From: JBAZKK01 sp041650795
Lineage (GTDB): Bacteria > Omnitrophota > Gorgyraeia > Gygaellales > Profunditerraquicolaceae
DNA length: 23,132 bases
Direction of reading: 5' to 3'
Assembly (NCBI GenBank): GCA_041650795.1
Contig: JBAZKK010000016.1
Coordinates: 1-23,132 of the forward strand
Positions 7,819-15,861 of the stretch are shown in pieces; within the stretch, counting starts at the first letter, position 1, and the number at the start of each line of letters is the position of its first letter. The position numbers were made by a program, and so were the translations under genes. The notes under the pieces were generated by a model. It was not told the DNA's origin, searched no databases, and saw only the letters and a program-made list of their open reading frames with translations.

Positions 7819-10632
7819 ATGAGCGAAGGCAATATCGTAATCCGCGGCGCGCGGGAACACAACCTTAAGAATATCAATCTTGCCATTCCGCGCAATAAGC
7901 TTATCGTGATTACCGGCCTTTCCGGTTCAGGCAAGTCCAGCCTTGCCTTTGATACCATTTACGCCGAGGGGCAGCGCCGTTATGTAGAGAGTCTCTCTAG
8001 TTATGCCCGGCAGTTCCTGGAACAGCTCCAGAAGCCCAGCGTTGAGCATATCGAGGGCCTTTCCCCGGCCATTGCCATTGAACAGCGCACTGCAGGGGGG
8101 AACCCCCGTTCTACCGTAGGCACCCAGACCGAGATCTACGACTACCTTAGGGTTCTTTTCGCGCGTATCGGCAGGGTGAGGTGTTACCGCTGCGGACACG
8201 CCATTGAAAGGCAGAGTTCGCAGGAAATAACAGAGGCCCTCTTGCGTCTGCCCGCAGGCTCCGAGATCCAGGTACTGGCGCCGTTAGTAAAAGGCAAAAA
8301 AGGCCAATACCGCCAGATGCTTTTAGAGGTGCAAAAGGCGGGATTTGTGCGGGTGCGCATTGACAGAAAATTATACGGATTGCCTCTTAAGATTCAGCTT
8401 CCCAAATACAAGATACACGCCATTGAAGTGGTGGTAGACAGGCTGGTGTTGGAACCTGGGGTTAAGGAGCGGCTTAATGATTCCGTGGAGACGGCTCTTA
8501 AGGTAGGCAAGGGGATGATTGTCATAGCCCGCCCTGCAAAAGAAGACCTCGTATTCAGCGAACAGTTCGCCTGTCCCGAATGCGGCATCAGCTATACGGA
8601 GGTTGAGCCGCGCATATTCTCCTTTAACTCCCCTTATGGCGCCTGCCCTGCATGCAACGGCCTGGGCACAAAGATGGAATTTGACGCTGATTTAATCATC
8701 CCCGATAGGAATAAATCCGTCAATGGGGGGGCCATTGAGCCTTGGAAGAGGGGAGGCCACGGATATATCCTGTATTACCGCTGGTTGGTCCGCGAACTTG
8801 CGCGCCGGCTGGATTTTTCACTCGATACGCCTTTTAGAAAGCTCGGGAAGGGCATCCGGCAGGCGATACTCTGCGGGAGCCCGGAAGAAGTAGGAGGCAA
8901 GCCGTTTGAAGGCGTTATCCCGCATCTGGAGAGGCTATTCAGGCAGACAGAGAGCGATTATTTAAAGGGCGAGATCTCGCGTTTTATGTCTACGCTCCCT
9001 TGCCCCGCCTGCAACGGCGCCCGGCTTAAGAAAGAGAGCCTGGCTGTCACCATCAGCGGCAGGAATATCCACGAGGTTACCGCTATGCCGATAAAGGAGG
9101 CGTATCATTTTTTCAAGGAGCTCTCTCTCAATGAAAAAGAAAAAATCATTGCCAGGGAGGCCTTGAAAGAGATAGTCCGCAGGCTCGGCTTCTGCATTGA
9201 TGTGGGCTTAGATTACCTAACGCTTGAAAGAAAGAGCTCGACCCTTTCCGGAGGAGAGGCGCAGCGCATCCGGCTGGCTACGCAGGTAGGTTCGGGGCTG
9301 GTAGGCGTATTATACATACTTGATGAGCCAAGCATCGGTCTGCATCAGAAGGACAACGCCAAATTGATCGCTACCTTGAAGGCGCTAAGAGACCTTGGGA
9401 ATACCTTAATCGTAGTGGAGCACGACGAGTATACCATCCGGGATGCGGACTATATCGTTGACCTGGGACCGGGGGCAGGCAGGCACGGCGGGGAGGTGGT
9501 TTTCTCGGGGGCACCCGGGGAATTATTGGACTGCCGCGATTCGCTTACCGCAAAGTATCTAAGGCAGGAACTTGAGATAGCCATGCCCGAGAGGCGGCGT
9601 CCGCTGTCTAATAAAATGATATTGGAGATTAAAGGCGCCAGGGAGCATAATCTTAAGAATATTGACGTAAGATTCCCGCTGGGGACATTTATCTGCGTTA
9701 GCGGGGTTTCCGGTTCGGGTAAATCCACGCTTATCGATGATATACTTTACCGCGCCCTGGCGAAGAAATTATACAAAAGCAAGGAGCGGCCGGGCCTTTA
9801 CGATAAGATCACCGGATACGAGCATATCGATAAGGTGATAGTGGTGGATCAGTCTCCCATCGGCAGGACCCCCCGTTCTAATCCGGCTACCTACACCGGC
9901 CTGTTTGGACCTATAAGGGAATTATTCAGTCTTCTTCCGGAGGCGCGCCTGCGCGGGTATAAGCCCGGCAGGTTCTCTTTTAACGTCAAGGGCGGACGTT
10001 GCGAGGCCTGCCAGGGGGACGGCATCAAGAAGATCGAGATGCATTTCTTATCCGACGTCTACGTCAGGTGCGATGTCTGCAAGGGGAGGCGTTTTAACGA
10101 AGCGACGCTAGAGGTAAAATATAAAGGGAAGTCCATCTCCGATGTCCTCGGGATGACGGTTGAGGAAGGCCTGGTTCTTTTTGCAAACATCCCCCGCGTC
10201 AAGAATACCTTGGCAACCCTTTACGACGTAGGGTTAGGGTACATCCAATTGGGGCAGTCTGCCACTACCCTTTCCGGAGGGGAAGCGCAGCGTCTGAAGC
10301 TGACCGCGGAATTAAGTAAGCGTTCCACCGAAAATACCCTTTATATCCTGGATGAGCCTACTACCGGCCTGCATTTCGCGGATGTCGAAAAATTAATTGC
10401 GGTATTGCAAAGGTTGGTTGAGAAGGGCAGCACCGTTATCGTAGTGGAACACAATCTGGAGGTAATCAAGTGCGCGGATTATATTATTGACCTAGGTCCT
10501 GACGGAGGTCAGAGGGGAGGCCGGGTAGTCGGGTGCGGAAGCCCGGAGGAATTAATCCGCAATAAAGATTCCTACACCGCGCACTTTTTAACAAAGGCGT
10601 TGTCGAAGCATAAAAGAGATGGTATAGTTTAA
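7819..10632 (+). CDS. uvrA: Excinuclease ABC subunit A
   Basis: UvrA is the damage-recognition ATPase of nucleotide excision repair, acting as a dimer with UvrB. The 937-residue length matches E. coli (940). Two ABC modules are complete: Walker A motifs GLSGSGKSS and GVSGSGKST, signatures LSGGEAQRIRLA and LSGGEAQRLKLT, and Walker B motifs LYILDEPSIGLH and LYILDEPTTGLH. Zinc modules are visible as CPEC...CPACNGLG in the first half and CEACQGDG...CDVCKGRRFN in the second; CPACNGARL adds a further pair. The ATG lies 4 nt after the preceding stop with no clear Shine-Dalgarno, so expression may depend on coupling to the membrane protein gene. Confidence 0.98.
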   Translation: MSEGNIVIRGAREHNLKNINLAIPRNKLIVITGLSGSGKSSLAFDTIYAEGQRRYVESLSSYARQFLEQLQKPSVEHIEGLSPAIAIEQRTAGGNPRSTVGTQTEIYDYLRVLFARIGRVRCYRCGHAIERQSSQEITEALLRLPAGSEIQVLAPLVKGKKGQYRQMLLEVQKAGFVRVRIDRKLYGLPLKIQLPKYKIHAIEVVVDRLVLEPGVKERLNDSVETALKVGKGMIVIARPAKEDLVFSEQFACPECGISYTEVEPRIFSFNSPYGACPACNGLGTKMEFDADLIIPDRNKSVNGGAIEPWKRGGHGYILYYRWLVRELARRLDFSLDTPFRKLGKGIRQAILCGSPEEVGGKPFEGVIPHLERLFRQTESDYLKGEISRFMSTLPCPACNGARLKKESLAVTISGRNIHEVTAMPIKEAYHFFKELSLNEKEKIIAREALKEIVRRLGFCIDVGLDYLTLERKSSTLSGGEAQRIRLATQVGSGLVGVLYILDEPSIGLHQKDNAKLIATLKALRDLGNTLIVVEHDEYTIRDADYIVDLGPGAGRHGGEVVFSGAPGELLDCRDSLTAKYLRQELEIAMPERRRPLSNKMILEIKGAREHNLKNIDVRFPLGTFICVSGVSGSGKSTLIDDILYRALAKKLYKSKERPGLYDKITGYEHIDKVIVVDQSPIGRTPRSNPATYTGLFGPIRELFSLLPEARLRGYKPGRFSFNVKGGRCEACQGDGIKKIEMHFLSDVYVRCDVCKGRRFNEATLEVKYKGKSISDVLGMTVEEGLVLFANIPRVKNTLATLYDVGLGYIQLGQSATTLSGGEAQRLKLTAELSKRSTENTLYILDEPTTGLHFADVEKLIAVLQRLVEKGSTVIVVEHNLEVIKCADYIIDLGPDGGQRGGRVVGCGSPEELIRNKDSYTAHFLTKALSKHKRDGIV
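10600..10628 (+). promoter_or_regulatory. Weak candidate promoter inside the end of uvrA
   Basis: TTGTCG (10600-10605) and TATAGT (10623-10628) are separated by 17 bp, matching the sigma70 consensus at 4 of 6 and 5 of 6 positions. Transcription would begin about 10635, just before the ATG of the TPR protein at 10638, giving an almost leaderless mRNA. That gene also lacks a good Shine-Dalgarno sequence. The match overlaps coding sequence and could be chance. Confidence 0.25.
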
Positions 10633-10637
10633 GAAAA

Positions 10638-13133
10638 ATGTCGAAGCGTCATTGGATGATAACAAGGTTTTCATCTCTGGCCGTTTTGATGGCGGCGCAT
10701 CTTGCGGTTGGCGCCTTTCTCGCGCCTTTCCCTTCGTATGCCGTCGAGGATAATCCCAAGGAAGAGGAATCATTCTTTGTAGCCAAAAAGGCTTTCGAGG
10801 ACGGCTTTTATGATGTCAGCCTTGGGCTTCTGGAGAGGTTCCTGAAAAATTATCCCGATTCCAGGAGGTCTGCCGATGCCGAACTCCTGATAGGGGAGTG
10901 CTATTTTCATCAGAACAAATACATGGACGCCCTTAAAAAATTCGAAGAACTGCTTAACCAGCCAGAGGCCAGCGCCATCAAGGACGCAGCGCTTTACTGG
11001 ACAGCCGAGGTGCATTTTAAAGGGAATGGTTTCAGCAGGGCCGCCTCATACTATCAGGCCATTATCGACGGTTTCCCCAAGTCCCCTTATCTGGTGCACG
11101 CCTATTATTCACTGGGGTGGTGTTTATTCCAGGAGGGGAATTACCAGGAGGCCCTGAAGTATTTTAAGATAGTAGAGGAGCGTTATCCGCGGGAACCCTT
11201 GGCGCAGGACGCTTCCCTGAAAATCATAGAGAGCCTCTATAGCCTCAAGGATTACCAGGCGCTGAAAGAAAAGCTTGGTTCTTATATCGGATCGCGCTCC
11301 AATAACGGCGACAGGCTCCCCTACCTTTATTTCTACCTGGCAGAGGCGGATTATTATCTCAACAATTTTAGCGAGGCGATAGACGAATACAAAAGGGTTA
11401 TCTCATCTAGCAGCGACGGGAAAATACAGGCTCTTTCCAGGCTGGGGATGGGCTGGGCCTTCCTGAAACTGAAGCGCTACGATGAAGCAGGGAGGGTCTT
11501 CGGGGAGATAAACGGCGATAACCTTGAAAAGAAGAACCAAGAGATACTCTTGCTGGGCAGGGCGGTGCTGTTATTCGAGACCCAAAGGTTCACGGAGGCC
11601 AAGGGCGCTTACGATGGGCTTCTCAGAGACAGCCGCGACCCGCTGATCTTAGTGCAGGCATACCTGGGCGAGGCCGATACCCTCTACAACCTATCGGAAT
11701 ACCGGCAGGCGATAACGCTATATAAAGAGTCCTTGGGCAGGGACCTTGAGAGCGGTATCCCCCGGGAATACCTGGATAAGCTGCATTACGGCCTGGCCTG
11801 GTCTCTGCTTAAGGAAGGGGAATTCAAGGAGGCAATTGAGGAATTTCAGAAGATTGTTCAGCGTACCGAGGATAAGACCGTAAAGGTAGCCACTCTCTGC
11901 CAGATCGGGGACGCCTATCAGGACTCCGGGGATTACGGTAAGGCAAAGGAGGCCTATGATACCATCTTAAAAGACTATCCCGACAGTTTATATAACGATT
12001 ACGTCCAATACCAACTGGGTACCGTGCTGCTTAAAACCTCCAATTACGACGGAGCCATTATGGCCTTTCAGAGTATCCGCAATAATTTTTCCAATTCCAA
12101 GATTGCGGATGATGCGACATATGCCCTGGCGCTTTCATATTTTCAGAAGGAGGATTATAGCTCCGCCAAGGATGTGCTGGATAAATTTCATAAGGAATTC
12201 AAGGACGCTAACCTTAGGCCGCAGGCCACCTATCTTTTGGGAACCAGTCTTTATAATCTTGGTAAATTCAACGAGGCCATCGAGGTCTTCCGGGAGGTAG
12301 CCAGGGATTACGGCCAGGATAAGGATTTGGCGCAGAAGGCGGAATACGAGATAGCGGATTGCTATTACCAGATGGGCAACGAGAAAGAAGCGGTAGCAAG
12401 ATTCAAGGTGTTGCGTTCCAGGTACCCCGATTCAAAACTTAATCCGGAGATTATCTGGTGGCTGGGAGAATATTATTATCGCCAGAATGACCTAAGGATG
12501 GCGCAGCGTTATTTTTTATCCATTATCAACGATTTTTCAAGCAGTAACATCGTAGCCGACGCTTATTATATGCTGGGGGCAATCTCGCAAGAGAAGGGGG
12601 ACTACGAGAATGCGATAAATAATTTTAGCAAGGTTGAGCAATTGACGAAAAGCGACCTTGCCGGCCAGGCGGCTATCGCTATCGCCGATATCCAGGCAAA
12701 AGAGGATAAGCTTGAGGCCGCCCTGGGGAGTTACCGGCAGACGAGCGAAAGGTATCCTAACCTGGCCGCGGCGGTATACCCGAAGATTGCCGAGATATGC
12801 CATAGGCTCGGGGATTATGATGAGGCGGTAGATTTTTACCGCAAGGGCCTTGAGGCAGCTCCGTTAAGGCAGTTGGCGGATTTGCAGTTTAAGATTGCGG
12901 AAACCAGGGAGACCCAGGGTAAATTTAAGGAAGCGGTGGAGGAATACCTCAAGGTGGCTTATCTTTATCCCGAAAATGCCAAACTGGCAGTGAAGGCGCT
13001 CCTTAGGGTAGCCGCTATTTACGAAAATCAGGGGAAAAGCGCGGAGGCAATCAATATCTATAAAAGGATTATCTCCATGGGCGTCGAGGAAGCCAAGTAT
13101 GCCCGGGAGCGCATCAACGCCATTAAAAAATAA
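10638..13133 (+). CDS. Exported TPR-repeat protein upstream of exbBD
   Basis: An 831-residue protein with a signal peptide: basic N-terminus, hydrophobic stretch 11-30, and a probable cleavage after SYA (35) before VEDNPKEEE. The rest is a continuous series of TPR-type helix pairs, with recurrent patterns such as YYSLGWCLFQEGNYQEALKYF and QIGDAYQDSGDYGKAKEAYD to the C-terminus. No catalytic domain is visible. It is probably periplasmic or attached to the outer membrane, acting as a protein-protein scaffold. The downstream exbB, exbD and TonB-like genes suggest it works with an energised trans-envelope complex, as CpoB/YbgF-like TPR proteins do beside Tol genes; it is much larger than CpoB. 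The precise partner is unknown. Confidence 0.85.
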   Translation: MSKRHWMITRFSSLAVLMAAHLAVGAFLAPFPSYAVEDNPKEEESFFVAKKAFEDGFYDVSLGLLERFLKNYPDSRRSADAELLIGECYFHQNKYMDALKKFEELLNQPEASAIKDAALYWTAEVHFKGNGFSRAASYYQAIIDGFPKSPYLVHAYYSLGWCLFQEGNYQEALKYFKIVEERYPREPLAQDASLKIIESLYSLKDYQALKEKLGSYIGSRSNNGDRLPYLYFYLAEADYYLNNFSEAIDEYKRVISSSSDGKIQALSRLGMGWAFLKLKRYDEAGRVFGEINGDNLEKKNQEILLLGRAVLLFETQRFTEAKGAYDGLLRDSRDPLILVQAYLGEADTLYNLSEYRQAITLYKESLGRDLESGIPREYLDKLHYGLAWSLLKEGEFKEAIEEFQKIVQRTEDKTVKVATLCQIGDAYQDSGDYGKAKEAYDTILKDYPDSLYNDYVQYQLGTVLLKTSNYDGAIMAFQSIRNNFSNSKIADDATYALALSYFQKEDYSSAKDVLDKFHKEFKDANLRPQATYLLGTSLYNLGKFNEAIEVFREVARDYGQDKDLAQKAEYEIADCYYQMGNEKEAVARFKVLRSRYPDSKLNPEIIWWLGEYYYRQNDLRMAQRYFLSIINDFSSSNIVADAYYMLGAISQEKGDYENAINNFSKVEQLTKSDLAGQAAIAIADIQAKEDKLEAALGSYRQTSERYPNLAAAVYPKIAEICHRLGDYDEAVDFYRKGLEAAPLRQLADLQFKIAETRETQGKFKEAVEEYLKVAYLYPENAKLAVKALLRVAAIYENQGKSAEAINIYKRIISMGVEEAKYARERINAIKK

Positions 13134-13145
13134 AAGGAGGCAGCG

Positions 13146-13778
13146 ATGGACCTATACCGCATGAGTTTTTGGCAGTTTTTTTTAGCCGGGGGGCCGGTGA
13201 TGTGGCCGATACTGTTTTGCTCTATCTTTGCCCTGGCGATTATCATCGAGAAGTTCTGGTATCTGCATAAAATCCGGATTGACAGCCAGGAGTTCTTAAG
13301 CGACATCCTGGATAAGATGAAGCATCATCAGATAAAGGAGGCCCTGTCGCTTTGCGATGGCACCAACAGCCCCATCTCCAGGATCCTTAAGGTCGGGATA
13401 CTTAAGAATGATCGTCCGCGTCCACAGATCAAAGAAGCGATTGAAGACGCCTCTGTCTATGAGATACCTAAATTGGAAAAGAACCTTTCTATACTCGCTA
13501 CTATTGCTCATATCTCGCCTCTTCTGGGTTTGCTCGGGACGGTTACAGGGATGGTCAAGTGTTTCCAGACCATCCAGGCGAAGACCGTTTCTTTTCATCC
13601 TGTTTCTCCCGGAGACCTCGCCGGAGGCATCTGGGAGGCCCTGCTTACTACCGTAGCGGGGTTAATCGTGGCTATCCCAATCTTTGTGACCTATAATTAT
13701 TTGGTTAACCGGATAAACAGCGTGATACTGGAGATGGAAAAATCCGCTACGGAATTCGTTAATTTCCTTACCGAATAG
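13146..13778 (+). CDS. exbB: MotA/TolQ/ExbB family proton channel protein
   Basis: ExbB/TolQ forms the pentameric inner-membrane proton channel that drives TonB- or Tol-type complexes. The 210-residue protein has the three expected membrane segments: about 8-37 (following FFLAGGPVMWP), about 118-142 (HISPLLGLLGTVTGM) and about 159-187 (EALLTTVAGLIVAIP). The GLLGTVTGM and LLTTVAGL signatures, including the TM3 threonines, are family hallmarks. AAGGAGG lies 5 nt before the ATG, one of the best ribosome sites in the window. TolQ is an alternative name; the absence of tolB and pal nearby and the TonB-like gene downstream favour the ExbB label. Confidence 0.93.
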   Translation: MDLYRMSFWQFFLAGGPVMWPILFCSIFALAIIIEKFWYLHKIRIDSQEFLSDILDKMKHHQIKEALSLCDGTNSPISRILKVGILKNDRPRPQIKEAIEDASVYEIPKLEKNLSILATIAHISPLLGLLGTVTGMVKCFQTIQAKTVSFHPVSPGDLAGGIWEALLTTVAGLIVAIPIFVTYNYLVNRINSVILEMEKSATEFVNFLTE

Positions 13779-13790
13779 GGAGGGCTTGCG

Positions 13791-14192
13791 ATGAAGTTCA
13801 GAAGGCATATGGAACTGGAACACGGTTTACGTCAGATTGACATCGCGCCGTTAATAGATATGATATTCCAGCTTCTGATATTCTTTATGCTTACCTCCAG
13901 TTTCGTTGTGCAGCAGGGGATTAAGATAAACCTCCCCAAGGCCGTCACCAGCGAAGAGGTTAAATACGAAAATATCGAGATTACAATATCGGGCGAGAAC
14001 GTCATTTATCTAAACGGAAAGGTAATAACCGTCCCGGAGCTTAAGAATTTATTCAAACAGCTGCCTCGGGGGAGACAGTCGATTATGATTAAGTCCGACC
14101 GCCGCGCTTCCTTGGGGCGGGTCGTGGAGATATGGGATATGTGCCGTGAGGCGGGGGTAACCCAGATTAATATCGCCACCGACCAGGAGTGA
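13791..14192 (+). CDS. exbD: ExbD/TolR family proton-channel subunit
   Basis: ExbD is the single-pass partner of ExbB; an aspartate in its helix carries protons. The 133-residue protein has an N-terminal helix at about 20-40 starting IDIAPLIDMIFQLLIFFML. Asp23, in PLIDMIF, aligns with the proton-relay Asp25 of E. coli ExbD (PFIDVM). The periplasmic part (about 45-133) is the usual compact domain. It starts 12 nt after exbB, behind a GGGAGGG-type ribosome site, and its stop overlaps the start of the TonB-like gene, so the three are probably made in concert. Confidence 0.94.
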   Translation: MKFRRHMELEHGLRQIDIAPLIDMIFQLLIFFMLTSSFVVQQGIKINLPKAVTSEEVKYENIEITISGENVIYLNGKVITVPELKNLFKQLPRGRQSIMIKSDRRASLGRVVEIWDMCREAGVTQINIATDQE

Positions 14193-14821
14193 TGACTATA
14201 ATTCTCAGGAACACCATTTTTATTTCCCTGATTGGGCACTTTGCGCTTTTTGGACTTTTTAGTTTTTCATTCGGCAAGATGCCCGACAGTTGTTGCCGGG
14301 GGGTTTATTTCTGGGGAGAATTTTTAGCGGCAGCAGGCAACAGCGGCCGGCCCTCCTTATCCGGTAATATCTCCCCCATCCGTTTGAGACCTTATAATAT
14401 AAATATAAAGGTAAGAGACGGCTTGATGGCGTTGCCTCAGACGTATTCTAAGCCGGCATTATCCCTGCCGCTAAGGCAGCCCAAGCCCATCTATCGGCCG
14501 GCAATAACAGAGATCTACCAGATACCGGCCAGGAGAGCGGCGCCTTTGGTCTTTTATCCCGAATTGCCGTATTATTTCAGTTTTTACTTTCAGGACAGGC
14601 AGGTGGCGCACATTGAGCTTTCCTTTAGTATTATTATGACAGCAGACGGCAGGGAGGAGGTAGACGTTAAAAGAAGGATTTCTTCCGGCAATCTTGAGGC
14701 AGACCTTTTGAGCATGCGCTATATCAATCATTACCTTTTTATCCAGAAGGAAAGATTTACCCCCGGCGCCTGGCAGAAGGTTAAGATTGAGCTGGCAGCC
14801 AAGAACGATGATTACCGTTAA
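14189..14821 (+). CDS. Divergent TonB-like protein
   Basis: The 210-residue protein has an N-terminal hydrophobic anchor (about 5-28, LRNTIFISLIGHFALFGLFSF). A central region follows that is rich in Pro, Arg, Leu and Ile with repeated P-x-x-P-like steps (LPLRQPKPIYRPAI), and then a compact C-terminal domain from about residue 140 (VAHIELSFSIIMTADG to KVKIEL). Anchor, extended proline-rich spacer and small beta-rich domain is the TonB plan, and the gene directly follows exbB-exbD. The usual TonB YP motif is not evident, so homology is inferred from layout and neighbours. The start may be GTG 14189 (overlapping the exbD stop) or ATG 14192. It probably transmits force to an outer-membrane or TPR partner. 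Confidence 0.65.
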   Translation: MMTIILRNTIFISLIGHFALFGLFSFSFGKMPDSCCRGVYFWGEFLAAAGNSGRPSLSGNISPIRLRPYNINIKVRDGLMALPQTYSKPALSLPLRQPKPIYRPAITEIYQIPARRAAPLVFYPELPYYFSFYFQDRQVAHIELSFSIIMTADGREEVDVKRRISSGNLEADLLSMRYINHYLFIQKERFTPGAWQKVKIELAAKNDDYR

Positions 14822-15029
14822 TTTTTATTTGGCGGTATCAGTCTATCTTATCTTGTTTATCGGCACGCTCCTTCTGGTATGGTTGCTGGGAGCCAAGGAA
14901 AGAGATAAGGGGCTTTCGGTAGATGAGCGTTTTATCTGGTTTTGCGAGGTTTGTTCGTACACCTACGTCAACACAAGGGAAGAACACTTCTCGGTATGCC
15001 CGCGCTGCGGAAGTTACAATAAAAAATAA
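14808..15029 (+). CDS. Small membrane-anchored zinc-ribbon protein
   Basis: From ATG 14808 the product has 73 residues: one membrane helix (about 6-28, FYLAVSVYLILFIGTLLLVWLLG), then a cytoplasmic-looking basic linker, then a C-terminal CxxC...CxxC ribbon (CEVC and CPRC, spaced by about 16 residues) that should bind one zinc. A TTG start at 14787 is possible, but the extra residues are not hydrophobic or conserved-looking and overlap the upstream gene more. It overlaps the TonB-like gene by 14 nt in another frame. I do not recognise the family. The location suggests an accessory role in the ExbBD complex; the zinc ribbon could be structural. Confidence 0.7.
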   Translation: MITVNFYLAVSVYLILFIGTLLLVWLLGAKERDKGLSVDERFIWFCEVCSYTYVNTREEHFSVCPRCGSYNKK

Positions 15030-15030
15030 G

Positions 15031-15059
15031 TTGACCCCTTCCTCGTTTGTGTCTATAAT
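15031..15059 (+). promoter_or_regulatory. Strong sigma70-type promoter
   Basis: TTGACC (15031-15036) and a perfect TATAAT (15054-15059) are spaced by exactly 17 bp. This is the best consensus match in the window. It begins 2 nt after the stop of the zinc-ribbon gene and about 50 bp upstream of the winged-helix gene. The expected start is near 15066, giving a leader of about 40 nt with two TATTAAA-type direct repeats (near 15070 and 15087) and a strong AGGAGGT site. Confidence 0.8.
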
Positions 15060-15107
15060 AAAATCGGTTTATTAAAAACAGCCGTATTATTAAACAGGAG
15101 GTAAGAG

Positions 15108-15314
15108 GTGATTACCGAGATAGGCATTGTTGCAGGAGACATCTGGCATTATCTGGACCAGCACGGGGAGGTAAGCCTGACGGATTTAGTGCGCGGCATC
15201 GATAAGCCCCGTGATAACGTGCTGATGAGCCTCGGCTGGTTAGCGCGCGAAGGCCATGTAGTAGTAAACCAGGCGGATGCCGACTACCGCGTGAACCTCA
15301 GAAGAAATCCCTAA
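15108..15314 (+). CDS. Winged helix-turn-helix protein (DUF2582 type)
   Basis: This 68-residue protein is almost entirely one winged-helix unit: GDIWHYLDQHGEVSLTDL (helices 1-2), DNVLMSLGWLAREGHV (recognition helix) and VVNQADADYRVNLR (wing). The pattern matches the small DUF2582 winged-helix family, known mainly in Bacteroidetes and uncultured bacteria; its members are of unproven function, probably DNA-binding. The start is GTG at 15108, chosen because AGGAGGT (15096-15102) lies 5 nt before it. It has its own strong promoter, so it may be well expressed. A pseudopilin-like gene follows after 8 nt. Confidence 0.85.
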   Translation: MITEIGIVAGDIWHYLDQHGEVSLTDLVRGIDKPRDNVLMSLGWLAREGHVVVNQADADYRVNLRRNP

Positions 15315-15322
15315 AAAACCTC

Positions 15323-15694
15323 ATGGCCAGAAGCGAAAGAGGCATGGCTTTGTTCCTGGTTCTATCAGTGATTATGGTAGCGGCGGTTTTAGCCGGGGTA
15401 ATCCTGAATTTCACCCTTAATCAGATTGAACTTACCAGGCACAAGACCCAGCGCATTAAGGCCTACTATGCCGCCCTTGCGGGAATGAACCTGGCTTTTG
15501 AGAAAATAAGGACTAATACTGAAGGCTGGACCACTACCTCTCAACATAAGTTAGGTCCTGGCCTTGAGGTTTCAGATCCCGATATACCTTACCCCGTTAC
15601 CATAGATATTGTCCAGCAGCCAGACGGAATTAATTATAACCTGAGTATTAGCGTCAATTACACCTCGACCCTCCCAAGTTTCCGCGGTCGTTAA
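15323..15694 (+). CDS. Small PilX/GspK-like pseudopilin
   Basis: The 123-residue protein starts MARSERG|MALFLVLSVIMVA, a short basic leader, a Gly, and a hydrophobic helix, which fits prepilin-peptidase cleavage after Gly7. The residue at position +5 of the mature chain is Leu, not the Glu of major pilins; GspK and PilX-type minor pilins likewise lack or vary this Glu. The helix continues into KAYYAALAGMNLAFEKI, a motif common in this family. The protein is much shorter than GspK (about 300 residues), so the tip domain is reduced, or this is a truncated relic. It stands apart from the pilus operon by a 167 bp regulatory gap. No clear Shine-Dalgarno precedes the ATG. Confidence 0.72.
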   Translation: MARSERGMALFLVLSVIMVAAVLAGVILNFTLNQIELTRHKTQRIKAYYAALAGMNLAFEKIRTNTEGWTTTSQHKLGPGLEVSDPDIPYPVTIDIVQQPDGINYNLSISVNYTSTLPSFRGR

Positions 15695-15744
15695 TCCTCT
15701 TAAACAAATCAGACTTAGCAATTTCTAAGGCAGGAATTCTTTAT

Positions 15745-15770
15745 AATCTAAGTAAATCTAAGTAAATCTA
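15745..15770 (+). repeat. Tandem decamer repeat in an AT-rich leader
   Basis: AATCTAAGTA occurs at 15745-15754 and again at 15755-15764, with a partial third copy AATCTA to 15770. A related TTAAGTAAATTA lies at 15848-15859, just before the HTH gene. A 10 bp period equals about one helical turn, which fits cooperative binding of a regulator on one DNA face. The copies lie about 15-40 bp upstream of a candidate -35 box. The gap 15695-15861 otherwise shows no gene. Confidence 0.55.
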
Positions 15771-15783
15771 TATAAAAAAATAC

Positions 15784-15812
15784 TTGACAAAATAATTTTT
15801 TCATGTTTTAAT
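15784..15812 (+). promoter_or_regulatory. Promoter candidate for the HTH-pilus operon, with overlapping inverted repeat
   Basis: A perfect TTGACA (15784-15789) is followed after 17 bp by TTTAAT (15807-15812). The inverted repeat TTTCAT/ATGAAA (15799-15804 and 15811-15816, loop of 6) overlaps the -10 region and could be an operator. An alternative -10, TATGAT, occurs at 15831-15836. The HTH gene starts at 15862 without an obvious Shine-Dalgarno. Confidence 0.6.
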
Positions 15813-15861
15813 GAAATCCATTATATTTTGTATGATAGGAAATAAAATTAAGTAAATTATC

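Noticed and set aside
15745..15770. Short tandem repeats as a possible CRISPR fragment
   Set aside because: Units are only 10 bp, directly abutting with no spacers, and no cas gene is present.
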